From Membranipora membranacea (Eukaryota; Bryozoa; Gymnolaemata; Cheilostomatida; Membraniporidae): 64,000 nucleotides of DNA. Shown here piece by piece: positions 12,401-26,200 of this stretch. The stretch spans positions 18,726,001 to 18,790,000 of the forward strand of contig OU612065.1 in the NCBI GenBank assembly GCA_914767715.1, given 5' to 3'. Both the position numbers and the translations under genes were made by a program. The notes under the pieces were generated by a model that was given only the letters and a program-made list of their open reading frames with translations, ran no database searches and was not told the DNA's origin. Numbering within the stretch: the stretch's first letter is position 1; each line of letters opens with the position of its first letter.

Positions 12401-15400
12401 AAACTTAAGTGTTGATTTTAATTCTTGGAACGATCCAAAGGTTTTTGGCAGAAATGCGAGAAATTTCTAAATTCATAGAATGTAGTTTCCTCATGATCAG
12501 GTTAGGCAAAAAATACCTTGATTTTCCATTAAAATTGCTCATTATCGTGCCACTTACACCCTACCATGATGACAGCTACCAATATTCAATTATGCGTGGA
12601 TTTAGAATTTTCTATGAGATTTATTGTGGGCAGGACACCAGGTAATTCCATTTCATTTCCCAAATACCAACTGGTAAAGACAATTATTATTCATATGGGT
12701 GCAGTACACAATAAAAAGTGTCAAGTAATCCATCAATTAAATATTGACAATAAACTCTAAAAACAGGATAATCGGTGGCTGGTTCTGTAGAGTGATATCT
12801 AGGAGGTTTTGTGGCTAGCCACAAGAGACACCCCACAGTCACAGAGGACTAATCAAAGTGAAATTAACCCCATCTCCCAATGCATAACATTATTCTCGGT
12901 GCTCATTGTGAAGCATTAGTGCAACTGCCTCTCAGTCTAGAGGTGGAAGTCCTGTCTATTAATAGCCAATCTTTGCCATCCGAAGAAAAGAAATCTTCAC
13001 CAGTACTCCAGTTTTATCGCCTCCCGGTACTGTACCTTCCAACTAATCTCCAAATTTATATTCATGGATGCTCCTTGAATTGTTTAAATATTATCATAAT
13101 TCCAGCCAGCTTCTTTCTGGTGTGGAACCTTTCTTGCGTCGCTTTAATCACAAAGGGTGTAGGCACACAGACAGTTTGAAACCATAAATCAAATGACACT
13201 GTTTAGCCTTTTTACACCTATCTGTCATCTCCTTAGAAGGTAAACTCTGGATGATTTATGTTTCCTAAGGCTCACAAGATTAATGAATTCCTAAAAGGAC
13301 ACACATAAATAAAACTCACCTATTACTATTAGCGAGACAATTGCAAGTCACGAACAATTATTTCTACCAAAAATCTGCTTTGAGGAAAAGTAAATGCCGT
13401 TTACCAGGTCCTTCAACGAGCTTAAAAAAGGAAACCAACCAACAAAAAAAGAAACAAATTCTAGGGTAAACAGGTAAACAGAAGATGAAAGGCGCGCTGA
13501 CGTTAAAACCTAAATCTCTTGCCTTTTATCATTACCCAGGCCTGGAAAGTGTTTACAAAAAGCCGTCATTACAGGAAAACCAATAGAAAGGAGATATGGT
13601 TGGATATTAGTCGCTATAGCTATGACAAAGCTGTCACCATTGTCAATCTTCACATGGATTATTGAGCTGAATAGTGGATTTAATTAGGTTACTAAGGATG
13701 ATGGCTAAGGCATGAAATCCAATTTTACTTTCAGTACTAATCACTATCGATTTTGAGGATTTAGGATTTAATCTTATCTGTTCAATCATCTTCCCGATAC
13801 CAAAACGTGTCATGCATGACATATGACAAGATGGCGGCGACCTTGCCTCATCGTGACATACACACTTTCGCAAAGTTGTATGATACTCAAAGTTTTTTTG
13901 TTATAAGGTTCTGATATTATATCAGTCGGACATGACTTGATAATGGTATTGTTGCTAGTCTTAGCATTTCCTTATACTGACTCAGATCCTTGATCTACTA
14001 GAGATTATTTTTGGCCAAGGAAACGGAGAGAGGATACCCTCGATTTGAATAGCGGGCAGACAGCATCAACATTCACACATATCTTACTCAATGGATCACT
14101 GGTACTTGTGCCTAGCGACTGTAGTAAGGTGTTTGCGAGAGAGTCTCTGGGGTAGGGGACCTGTTAATTACAGACTGGCCATCATGCCAGAACAACATTA
14201 CTACATATCTTTGGTAATTAATATGACCCAGCATTAATCTAAGCCAGCAAAGTGATTCACTGACATTAATGGCGTGACAGACAAAAATAGAAATGGATTA
14301 ATGGTATCCGCACACGCTTCATCAGGAAGGGATTAAGATTTAGCTTTTGGTCACGGTCCAAAACTGCGACACACGCTTCTACTCGTCAATCTGGATTCCT
14401 GAGCAAATCCTTGTTAATAATAATAAATCTGGTTTTGTAGTTGGATTAATAAATTATGATTATTTTTAATTACGATACTTGGTACGTTTTTAAAGACTGG
14501 TGTTGTTGTGGTAGAAAACTGGGATTCACACCTGAATCAGTGATGATGACAAACCCGTAAATTAGACTAGAGTGACACGCTACGGGTCCAAGCTGTGAAC
14601 ACATGTTCAACATTTTGAAATCTGATGATATAACAAAATCCTTTTAAGAGTTTGATTTCACCGAGCTTACTTAGACCTTGAAACTGACCAAACCATGGAC
14701 TTCGCAGGGTTGTTGGACCACTTTATTCGACAAATTTACCCTTTCCACCTATATTGAGTTGTTTTCCTAATTACTATATGTTGTTCATGAATTGGATGTG
14801 GAAATTCACTTTTCAAACGCATACAGTGGTCACTGACGCTTTTACCTCAGTGAAAGTGTGACATGATGGATCTATTCCCAGCACGAAGTACCCGTATAAG
14901 CGCTGCGCTACAACAACAAACTATAATCTTGGTTCATAAATACACTGCCGATTTGAGTCATCGTTAGAAAGGCATGGCAGCGATGTGTATCAGTTGACTC
15001 CAGTGACTTATGTACAGGAAAGCCAACGCAGCTTACCAACAAAGTAACATCCTGTCTAATGTAGCTACCATAATACTACTAGATAATAAGTAGCGCTAGA
15101 TCATAGTCTAATACATACATAGAAAGCCTTGGTGTTAGTCATTTTGATCCGATAGCTAAGATAAACAGCCAAAACTCTGAACAGTGAGCCAAAAAAAGCA
15201 GAGCAATTAATAGAAAGCGGAAGCTTCGAGTTATAATGAAAGAAAGATGGGTTGATAGATGACAGGATAGCATTCTAAGGATAATCTTGACAATTCATTG
15301 CTGGACAGCTTGTGTCTTTTTTGACTGATAGATATTGATAACACAGCCAGCTCATTGTGGCTATATATCATAATGTTATAGGAAGTAAAGAATAAAAAAC

Positions 15401-18400
15401 TGGTGATGATAATGGATATTCATTAAAAGATGCCAATATTAAACTGATGCCAATATTATCATTATGGCATCAGAGATTTACGCTTCAAACTAGACTAAGA
15501 AAAACCAGATTTGATTTTTAATTTGAAGTGTGTCAAATAAAAAAGTTTAGCTATGACACTCTGAGAATTTGTGCAATTTCAAAACCAGCTTGCGGTGTTA
15601 TTGAGAGTTTCTATCTTGACTGATCGGCTAAACTAGTCGCCAAGTTAAAAGTTTTAAATTTAATCATGAAGTCAACTGCCCAAACGGGCCGTCTCAAACA
15701 TCTTTTTGCCTTTGAACCTGCGGCACCTGACTACATTTACTCTCGTCGAGTCAGCGACTGTTTTTGAGAGTAAACCCTAGCACTGGTTAACACTGGGGTT
15801 GCATTATTCATAAACTCTAGGTTTGGAATTTTTCTAATGCGATTATTGGCTGGAGATTTTGCTGTTATATCAATAATTCCATTCTGACATGCAAAAAGTA
15901 AACTAACGAAGCTTTATTTGATCCATAAGGCTCCAGGGAGCAAATAATCCACAATGCTAACATTTGGCATACATTTAGAATTTGAGGGTTTGCATTCATA
16001 TTCACTAATTTAGTGCAATGAGATTAGTCTAAGATGGCTGCTAGACTTGAAGGATTAGAATAAACATGCTGTCATTTAGTCTATCCACAAAAATATATAC
16101 TTCTCTCTTTTCTTGTTTACTTAAGCGGCTTATGCAATAAACATGATAAAATAATGACAGAAAGCAGGCTAGACAGCTTCTGAGGCATTTACGCATTATT
16201 TTATTACGGTAATGTAGGAGAGCAGCGCGGGGTCTCACCTAGCGCTCAACCTTACTTCCATTAGTACCTTAGTCTGCCAAAGACACCCTGCCACGTTGCT
16301 TTCAAAATAACTTCCCTATATGAAGTGCTAGGCCGAATCCGTCACCTTTATCCCTAATGAGACGTGTAGGAGATTGACAAGTCGAGAGAAAATTGGATTC
16401 TTTATTTTAGAGTGATTTGGAGGTGGTTAATATGGAAGACGGCGGCGTTTTTTATTTACACTAACAGTGACAGGTTCTCGTGATTTGAGCTCAAATTGTT
16501 TTCCTTTTTTTTGATCATGACTTTGCAGTATACAAGGCTGGTTAAAGACTGATGGATTTAAATTATTGCTTCCACCTTATTTACTATTTTAAATGCCTAA
16601 CGCTTTAACACCATTAAACGTTCAGTGAACAAATACCCTATTTGATAAGGGGTCGCCGTTTATGTCCGTATCAGTTGATTGATCTCCTCCATGATGGCAG
16701 TTCTCTATCTCCGCCGGCCAAAACTTTGCTCTGATATGCGGAGGGCTCAAAGGCTACAGCCAAAATTATGGCCGCCGAGATAAGGAAACAAGTGTTGCGG
16801 ATTATCTCAAGTTTTAGTTTCCTAAAAGTTAAAAATGATTTAATGACAGATTACTGAGAAACTAAAATCGGTGGAGATTTATGACAGACAGGTTGGCTTT
16901 GGTTTGACCACAACGGCAAGTGCCAGCCAAGATCACGAGACTGGAAATCTAGTTTGATGGAATGTAGTCAAATCTATCCTGTAACAGTCTGGTATGTACT
17001 GCACTGTTCTGACACCATGACTGGTACCTCAAGATTCATATAACTCAGACAATCTTACTTTTAATACTTTCTATACTAGCTGGCCAAAGAATTCCAGGTG
17101 ATATATTTGCTACCATATCCCCTCCCACACATGAGAAGGTTATAGACTGAATACCAGACCCCATCACAGCAATGTAACGGTCTCTTGATATGGTCACAGT
17201 GGAATTTTGTCGATGCATTGATTTAGCTTCATTATTAGACAACCTCATATCAATAATCCAGAAGGTTTTATTCCATGTGCTACCTCAGTAGCCAAAAACT
17301 GTTTTTTCCTTCATCTCAAGCTGAGTGTCATTTATTCAGTTCTGGCACTGTCTAACTAGCCAACGACCTCAAGTTGGAATCCTTTTTCATTGTAAAAATA
17401 TGACGATTATTTTGACATAATCCTGCTAAACACATATACTGTTTTTTGCCGGGTCCTCATGATGACAGTTGTTAAGAAACCTTTGCGGATGAATAACAAG
17501 TTGACTAAATATTGATCAGGTCTGATTGGGTATTGAGCACTTCCTCAAAGGATTAAGACGTACTAGTGGAAAAAAAAGTTTGGAGATTATAATTACTTTC
17601 AGCATTGCAACATCTGCAAGTACTTCCATCATCTTATCCAGAGTGTCATACTAATTTTGATAAAGTAGGCTAGTCGATAATAGTAACTATCTATTGTGTA
17701 GAGGATTATGGTGTGGGCACACAATGGAGATTTAGCTTCTAATCCACTAATCCTTATCCGAAGGATTTCAACTTTCGTGTGAGATTGGGTAATAATGGGC
17801 AATAAAGGTTGTAATCCCAGGCGGGGAGAGGAAAGCACTTGAAACGAGTTCTTGGCCTGAAGTATTCCGTAAAGAGCGGGTGGCTGTGTAGGCGGCCCGG
17901 CATTAATCGAACCAGTTCAAGCTCTGGTATCAGCTATCAAGATGGGATCAACTCTCAGGTAGCATTATTGGATAATCTGGATACAATCAGTACCTTATGG
18001 GGATCTTAGTAATGACCTAATCTGGGTCAGATATCATTATCATCAGCGTTTTATTCATAAATAACAGCGATAGAGCTACAAGTGAAATGTAGGATGGATT
18101 AGCTAGATAGGTTCCATGTGTTAGCACTTTATCCCACCTGCCCTTCATCAGTTTGCTTGTGTATTGAAGGCTTGGGATGAAGACCCACAGCTATCTCTCA
18201 ATTTCAGGGATCGGATGATCAAACCAAACGAAACTCCTTACTTTATTAGGCATCTGCTTTTACTAAAACGAACTTCTCAGATCAAGGATTTTATTGCAAA
18301 TCACATTATTTTGACTGCTGCAGACGATGACTGAATAGTTTTAGATTTCTTGCCTTTGTAGATCTCACAAGTCGGTGGTCAGCTTGGCTGCCAGGGATAA

Positions 18401-21400
18401 GTGAAATCCAGTTAGTTGTTATTGGATTAAACCACAGTATTATTCGCAAATCAACCGCTAAACCACCCATTATAATCTAATAAACTGTCAGACAATAATG
18501 CTTGATTTTAATATAATGGGATCCGAAAGAGAAGACAAGAATGTCAGTTGTTGGCCGCTGACTTTGATGTGGGATAATACTAACTGCCATTATTCGTCGT
18601 GTCAAACGAACAGTTATCTCATCACTGCTAAGCAGCATTCCAAAAAAGCCGACCTTTCTTAGCTTGATTTACTTAGGCAACGGACAAAGGATCTAAGCCT
18701 TATCCACCAAGCAGCAACAACATCATAGACGACGACGTATAAAAACTAATCATTCCAAGTACTTCTTTGCTCAACAAGCAAAATTAGGTTGATTTTACCA
18801 GTGCTAACGGCTAATCTTATGTTCAAAATATATCTGAGAAAGCAAAGCGCTGTACCGGCTCACATGCAGACATGTTGTACATAACATTCGAGGCTATGAC
18901 ACTCAAGGGCTAATCTGCTAAATCAAGCAAACATCAGAATACATTTTCCCATCGAGGAATTACATTGGGGAGGTCGCCTATGCACATTGCGATGCTCATG
19001 CTCACCAAAATTCAAAGTCATCGGTATTTGATTAGTGCGCGACCATCTCCTGCTGAGGTCATTAAGCTCATTACTAGAATCGTCTGCTAAACCCGTGTGT
19101 GCAGCTAACACTCCGTGATTTTGTCATCTTTGTGCAGGTATCACAAATTAATAATCTATAACCGTATTAGAATAACCCCCTGGCTTTCCGATGCACATCA
19201 GTCAAGCCGCCTTAGTCACGCCAATTAGTAATAATACTCACACAAAGGGCAAAATATTCATCTAAACAATCACAATAAAACTTGAGGGGGCAACTTAATA
19301 CCAGCGGGTAGCACATCATTAATCCATTTAAAAAAACACAGTAGGCCTATTTTGTCGCAGACAATTGATGCAGATTTGAAACTTGAGAAAAGCTGATACA
19401 CAATAGATAACTGATAATCTGTCGCACAAAGCTGACCTTGCATGTCTCTTGATGCGTCGTGATCACATTGATATCACATGGCTATAATTGGATAGAAGCC
19501 AAAGAGTGCCAAAGCTTTTCATTTTTCTCCGAACCTTAAATGATAGTTTGGTAAAAATAAACTGACAAAGTGTGAGCTTGCTGAAACAAAATAAAGTGTG
19601 ATTCCTCATCTTTGCCTACACAAACAAATGGAAGGAATGGAATATTTATCGAAAAATGTCATGTAAATACAGACCATCTCAGACAGATTCCGCCATGGAA
19701 TCATAGATCATAACACGATGAAGGCTACTTTGGGAAAGAACTCCTCGATGTGGGAGAGGGTCAGTGCAGGCTTTTACACTATTTTTTTTCACCGTATCAC
19801 ACTAACAGGCGCTTTCCCCTGACTAGGTCAGGCTGACACATCATTGAGGTCAGCGAGCTCCACATACCAAAAATTTCACGATCAAATATCACACAGGCAG
19901 AATATTCAGACACAGAAACAAGGTTTCTCAAAAGGCATTTGCTCCTTAGAGAAGACAACTCTAATGTAAATGTTTTAGATCATAAGGGAGCGCAAAACCG
20001 AGAGTTTAAAATCAGGAAGTGTAATCCTTTTGATCAATGCCACAGCCAAACTACCATTACGCTGCCCAGGTATACAGTAATACCTGCCCACATGGCTATT
20101 TTTGTACATAAATTGATTTATTTCGCAAACGTATTATTTTATCTATTCCCGTATTAGAGTAGCGGTTGTTATTTCTAAGCTTATTTCAAGGCTGGACGTG
20201 TTAATAATCACATTTTTCTCTACAATACTCCCACAGTAAGCCAGTGACGGAAAAAAAGTCACCTGGGCTCATCATGATTATCTCGATTCACACAAGGTTG
20301 TGAAACGGGAGTTAAGTTGTACCTTTGGAAAAGCCGTGACTGAATCAAGGTACTGTATCTAAAGCAGTATTGAACACTAACATGGTATTGACCAGTGAAT
20401 ACTGGTTTTGACCAACAGTTTGAGCCTTTAAATATCTATATTCAAAGACTGGCGTGAAAACTTGTTTAGCTGTCTTAGTCCCTAGTCTAAGTACCCTATA
20501 GGAGTAAATGTTGGTTTAGCTTGCCAAGGGACAACTTAACGCAAGCTGAAGCAATAAGGGCAAGCAAATTTTAGCTAGTTTTTAAATTAGTTATTTCCAG
20601 CATGTGGAAAATGGCAAACTTTTCCACCTGCAAAAACTATTCCTGGGAAGTTAAATAAGCCATGAGACAATTTTGTTAACATTGCGGAGTGGTAGAAGTT
20701 TTTTTTTTCATTACAACCTATTTGTATTCTTGCGTCTAGTCCAATATAGAAAGTCCAAAGTAAAATACTCAATGGATTATTTCTCTATTGATAAACATAA
20801 AATCAGCTATCTTGTTTTTTGAGGATTTATTTTCCGGGAATCTACACCCTTTTGAGCTCTATATCTGGTCATAAAAATGAATGTCCTAAACATGAGCAGC
20901 AAGTTGTAGCCTCAATTAGCCCAAACAACAATCTGTCTCGGCCAGTGGTCAGCCAAAAACTCTGCTAGTTTGGAGAGTAAGATCTGAGGAAAGAATTGTA
21001 TAGATCGCTTGAAGAAATTTACTTAGTTCCTCTTTCCGGCTCAACACTAATCATTAAAACATACCTTTTCTAATAAAAAGAAAAACTAGTTTATTAATTT
21101 GGGAGTTGTTTGGAAACAACTGTTTGGGTGAAGTTATTTGTCATATAACCTATGCCCTTAGCCTGCCTTGACAAAGTTTGTCAAGACAAGCTACTATGTC
21201 CGATAAAAGGCATTGGATGATTATGAATTACCATGACTAACAGCTAACAGCTAACACGCGACACTGAGTAGTCTTCCATATTTCATCTAGCGCCCTGCAA
21301 AGCCCACGCAGTTACATAAATTTCACCAATGACAAACTGGACACTTAATTGGATTTCCTACCCGGATTCCTATTTCCTTAGTGCCACCAAACTTCTGGTG

Positions 21401-21835
21401 TATTTACAGTATTTCAATCAAATATATGTAAAACTTTCCAGGAATATAACACACCAGTGAAATGAGGTGATTAGTGCCGATTACAGATTTAATTTAAATT
21501 TATCTTAAAATATTTGAGTCAATCAAAATAATCAAATAATTGTGGTAAGCCAAAGTATTTCGAAAGATTTCAAAACCTATTTTTAAAACGGCTTTCACAC
21601 CCCAAAATTAATCACAAATTATACAAATAATGAAAGTTTGTCATCCTAAAAAAACTGCATTAGTTATTCTGGATAAATGACCGATTTCCATCTGATTAAT
21701 TACAAATTCCTTCCTTATCTTGTAATCTTGTAGTAGTAGGTTGACCAGGGAGTTTGTGACATAACTCCCAATCTACCTGGTTGACCCGTCAATAAGTCAG
21801 TCTTACATGTTATTTTGAATTTTCATATTTTTTTT
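9477..21835. other. Gene-free 5' flank of dve rich in TAATCC/GGATTA
   Basis: No conserved coding exon could be recognised on either strand; the open frames are short and have no family features. TAATCC/GGATTA cores read by eye are at 9768, 9944, 12726, 13656, 14295, 14330, 14443, 15945, 16052, 16799, 17254, 17418, 17550, 17703, 17740, 17748, 17812, 18096, 18424, 19320, 20022 and 20774. A YY1-like CAAGATGGCGGC occurs near 13828. The position directly upstream of a developmental homeobox gene suggests a cis-regulatory domain. This is inference from motif density, not proof. Confidence 0.5.
17254..18429. promoter_or_regulatory. Densest K50-site cluster, candidate dve enhancer
   Basis: Nine TAATCC/GGATTA cores fall in 1.18 kb, five of them between 17703 and 17817. 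From base composition about one per 1.5 kb is expected. The cluster lies ~7.8 kb upstream of the dve start. Otx-type activators or Dve itself are the obvious candidate binders. Confidence 0.45.
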
Positions 21836-21843
21836 ATGCAGCT

Positions 21844-22215
21844 CATACCTGGCAAGTCTCCCTTTTTGGTAGGGAGGCTCCCAGTTTTTAGGGTCTTTTT
21901 CCACCCCCTCCCTATCTCCCTTTTTTCAGCTTCCTTAACTCAGAAAACATTTTAAGCTTCTTTTTGCAAGGGAAACTATGTTTTCCTACCTCAGCAGTGC
22001 ATATACCTATGAAATTGCTTATTACCATTACTATTTGTAAGTAAAATCAGGTAAAATGACGCAATTCATAATATGAAAGCTCAAGTTTTGGCTTAGAAAT
22101 ATGAAAAACGAGGGCTGAATTGCGCCGGCACTGCGGGACGCAGAGCCGTATTCCGGGATGGGAGGTTGTCCGCGGAGACCTCCTGATTTCTGGGTCTACC
22201 TACTTGTCATGTATG
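21844..22215. mobile_element. Non-autonomous hAT-type DNA transposon, 372 bp
   Basis: The ends are imperfect inverted repeats (CATACCTGGCAAGT at the left, ACTTGTCATGTATG at the right). A perfect 8-bp direct repeat, ATGCAGCT, flanks the element at 21836-21843 and 22216-22223. An 8-bp target-site duplication is diagnostic of the hAT superfamily. The interior has no transposase and contains pyrimidine-rich tracts and a GC-rich patch near 22120-22190. Confidence 0.75.
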
Positions 22216-22223
22216 ATGCAGCT

Positions 22224-23072
22224 CCTACTTTACTATATAGGTTCATGCGGCACTCCTTGAAATTCCCTCAGTCAAAGTCATAAGCTTTTCAATAGAGCGA
22301 TTATAATTTTCATTACTTTTATTTACTTGCTCTTATAACTTAGCAAACCTTCCTTGCAAACTTTCCACCCACAATCTAGTTCATTTTGAAAGTATACAGG
22401 GAATCAAATGCCTGCTGTAAATGGAAGTGAGAATGTCACTTACATGTAAAATAAGGTTATTTATAATTTCCTCAAATCATGGGTATACCTCGGGATCATT
22501 AGAAATCTGCCTCCGTTTGATCTTTTTATTATTATAGCTAACTCTCAGACATTTTAACAATTGCTGTGTCACCACAGCTATCCTAGTTGGTAGTCACATC
22601 TCTTGAAGTGAGGCCGTGTTTCAAAAGCCTGTTTGATAACCCACGCTTCATTATCCCATCCAGCCACAACTAATTTCTATGCACAGTTATTACAGCCTAT
22701 GTTTTTATTATTGCTCTTCACTCATTTTTCGCATAATTTACTCCATAAATATTTGTGATAGAATAAAATGAATTTAAAAATAAAAATGTTATACGTTATA
22801 TTTGTTTAACAACGTGATAGTCGTCTCCTCCGAAAGAGGTTTGGGTTCTGAATAGACTATAATATCATTGAGATAACAATTGTGATATAAAGACAATAAT
22901 ATATTATTAATATTATAATTTCTATAACAAATAGCTCTCATCCGCGATTATGGTTCGTTACATGCAATGTATCAATATTGGAAATAAAATAATTCAATGA
23001 AAATCCATTATATTAGATTTGAAAATTATATTATGGAAATTATTATTAAATTATTATATAGAAATAATATCA
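22224..23072. other. AT-rich spacer downstream of WDR11
   Basis: No gene was seen. The right half (about 22680-23070) is very AT-rich with runs of alternating A and T. The mild GC-rich island just beyond (about 23120-23180, containing CGGCCGCGGCC) lies within the expected WDR11 3'UTR and is unexplained. Confidence 0.4.
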
Positions 23073-23078
23073 TTTATT
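23073..23078 (-). terminator. Candidate poly(A) signal for WDR11
   Basis: AATAAA on the minus strand, about 190 nt downstream of the WDR11 stop. Distance and strand fit a polyadenylation signal. The surrounding AT-richness makes chance occurrence possible. Confidence 0.4.
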
Positions 23079-23269
23079 TAGACATAAGGGATATTGTTAA
23101 TATGGAGCCACGTGTTACAGTTATGTCATCCAAAATTCCTCGCAATCAGCAACGCCCCAACAGGGAGCGGCCGCGGCCCCATAGCACCTTTATCTGACTC
23201 ATAAAGTGTTGCAATCCTAACAAATACCGGGTGGTTGGACCCCAACGAAGGAGTTGGTTACACTTACAA

Positions 23270-26200
23270 TTAGTTATTTTCCGATGAGGAGGTCTCTAAT
23301 TCCGTCAGCAGTTGACTGCCTTGCTCACCTGCCTTCTTACAGTAATGCAGAGCACCGTCTATAATATCTGCAGATTTGAGCAGACGAGCGTACTGGAGAT
23401 ACACAGCCTCTATAATGGGCACTGAAAATGTATCAGTCAAGGAAAGCAAACACATTCACATTTATTTGATTTTTATAACAAAACACATTGTTTTTTATCA
23501 TAGGTTATCATGACCATTTGTAATTTTTTTAATAACCCATTCTTTTACCTTTTTTAATTTCACAATATTTATACACAGCTGGATTTGTAGCAGAAATAAG
23601 GATACATGTTTGATCAGTAAGCTCCAACAGCTCCAGCTCTGTGCAGGCTTCTATGAACATGGCGCAGAGCGAGAAACACTGCATACCATACAAGAGCTCT
23701 ACAGCCTTCATCAAGTTACCGATACTCATCGAGGCTAACACCGCCTGACCCTGTAATAATAACAAACAAGGTTTTTGAACATGTATATTTAAACATAGGA
23801 AATTCTCCAAGGCAGGCAATCTTTGCAATAGTATTCTTCTCAATTCCAGTTATTGGGAGTTGTCTCTAATTGGAGTTACCCTTCCACGAAAGTAAACAGT
23901 AATAATGGTAACATTTGAAACTATAGACAGTGTATAAAATGAAACTTACAAGATTGTTTAGCAATCATCCATGAATGAACAGCTTTAGACTTAGGACCTT
24001 ACTACCGCAAAGTTCCGTCAAGAGAGGACATTCAAGTTGTAAATGGTTATGGAGGTATGAAGAAGCGCTGGTATATTCAGAGGCTGTCATACCATATCAT
24101 ACATAGCAGAGACGTTCAAATGAGCAGCAAAATTGCCAATAAATCTGGTTCAGAGGACTGAGGCCATTTTAATTCAAATCTCTATACCTAATAATAGATA
24201 GCCTTGAAGTTCAAGGATGGAATTTTTTCAAAGCAATGATAAGGAATGAGATGGCACTATAGTTTCTGACGCTGATAACTGCCATCATTGAAGGAAAATG
24301 GTACTAATGAGGTGTCAATTTGGTCCCTAGCTATCCATTGTGCTCTGACATGTCAGGAAACAATGAAAAGCATTGTATCATTATCCTGGGATTTAAAGAA
24401 AGTAAGTTGTAAGTCTTATGAGCAAGCCATTCACCACCATAGATGACAAAAATGCACCAATAGAGGAATCCCAGACAGATTGTTCCATCTACATTACGTA
24501 CCCCCGACTGCATGACATCTCCCATTTTTTGCAGACTTTACAATGATGCTATTTCTAACGGAATTAATTAAACTATTAACCTTCTCTAATGGAACATCGG
24601 AAGCTGAGTCAGTTAAGTGACAGGTGACAAGACACAGGTGGTGAAGAGAAGCCCGGTAACTCAGGTTTTGGATAGAGAGAGGGTTAACTTACGCATGCAA
24701 GTTCATATTTGGTGTTCTAAAAATTGCATCACAACTTTAAATGTCGAGCAAAAAATTCAATTTTATATTATAGTAGAAAATCGGATTAACAACATCCTGC
24801 TTACAATTCTTTCCAGTAATTAATCTGCAGAATAAGATAAATACCTTAGCATTGACAGATGGAGATGAGAGGTGCTCGTTGATCCATCTTGTTATCACCT
24901 CCGCTGTGTCTTTGTGGGTCAAGGTCACCTGTAATTGTATAATCAATTTTTTTTTAGCACCGCTTCATAGACTTTCATCAACTTTGGTCACTCAGAACGA
25001 CAAGAGAAAAAATCCAGCGTACAATAATCAGTGACATTTTTTTCAGATGATATGATTTTTATTCCAATTTATGTACTTAGACTTGGTGAATGAATTCAAA
25101 AGTATATATTATAAAATGGTGAAGATCATACCGTAATGCCTCACTATTAAGTCCCAAATGCATCCACTATACATACTGACAGGTTTAATATAAACCGAAA
25201 CTATTTGTATCATCGTAATGTCACATTCAAGTATGGCGACTTAAAAGAGAGGCCTCAGAAGTTTGTGCCTTGCAGAGCGCCTTTGCACAAGGCATCATGA
25301 AGGTCACCAAGAAAACATTTGATTCCGTTCGCTGCCCTATTTTTCAGAGATGGTACCAGACTTAGAGTGTTACAGATATGGGTGTTGACGCCATATGACA
25401 GTGAGCTTGGCTGTGCTTATCCGTGCTAATTACACAACATGTGCGCACGTCAAAATAATTCTATTTGTGGTGAAAACGGTCAAGCTGTCAAGGACAAACT
25501 ATCCGGATCACAGCGATGAGTACATACAGAGTAAGGTTAGGTTGAGCAAGAACACGCTTGAATGGTAAATGGCCATTTTGAAAACAACCTTGCAGTGAAT
25601 TACCCTTAAGCACCCGTCCAATTATTCTGTGGGTCTAAATGAACCTGATAGCCCAAAATATCATGTTTTGTGAAATAGTTTTTGTAGTCCATATTTGAAA
25701 GCATTGGTGAGTTTGAAAATTGGACGGACGGGAGGTTGATCGAAAAAAGGTTGAATAAAATCAGGTGTCTTATAACACGCCACATCCCAAAGCATTAGTG
25801 GCAAGATATTAGTTGCCTTAGTGGCTAAGCCGCACTATCTGCGCCAGGTTGCTCTCTGTTTACACGCAGGTCGGAGCACACCTGAGAGCCAACCAAACTC
25901 CAGTAGTCGATGGACTGCAGTGGGATGACCTGGCAGACATACAAACCTACCTTAGATAACCACACTGCCTCATCCCAGTGTCCATAAGTCTGTAAATATC
26001 TACAAGCATCTAATCCCTTGTCAATCAGGCAGAGCAGCTCCACACCCTCTGCAAGTATAAAGAAGTGAAGCACTACATCAGATTGATGTCATATGTTTTG
26101 TATATGACAGCCAGAAATAGAAGCGACAGGTACTGACTTGCTAGTGGTTCTGGTCTTGCGCAGTACTAGTTATATAAGCGACAGTGTACCAGTTGGTGTA

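Noticed and set aside
12880-13179. 99-codon plus-strand frame in the dve flank
   Set aside because: No family features. It is one of many chance frames in the 13-kb non-coding flank.
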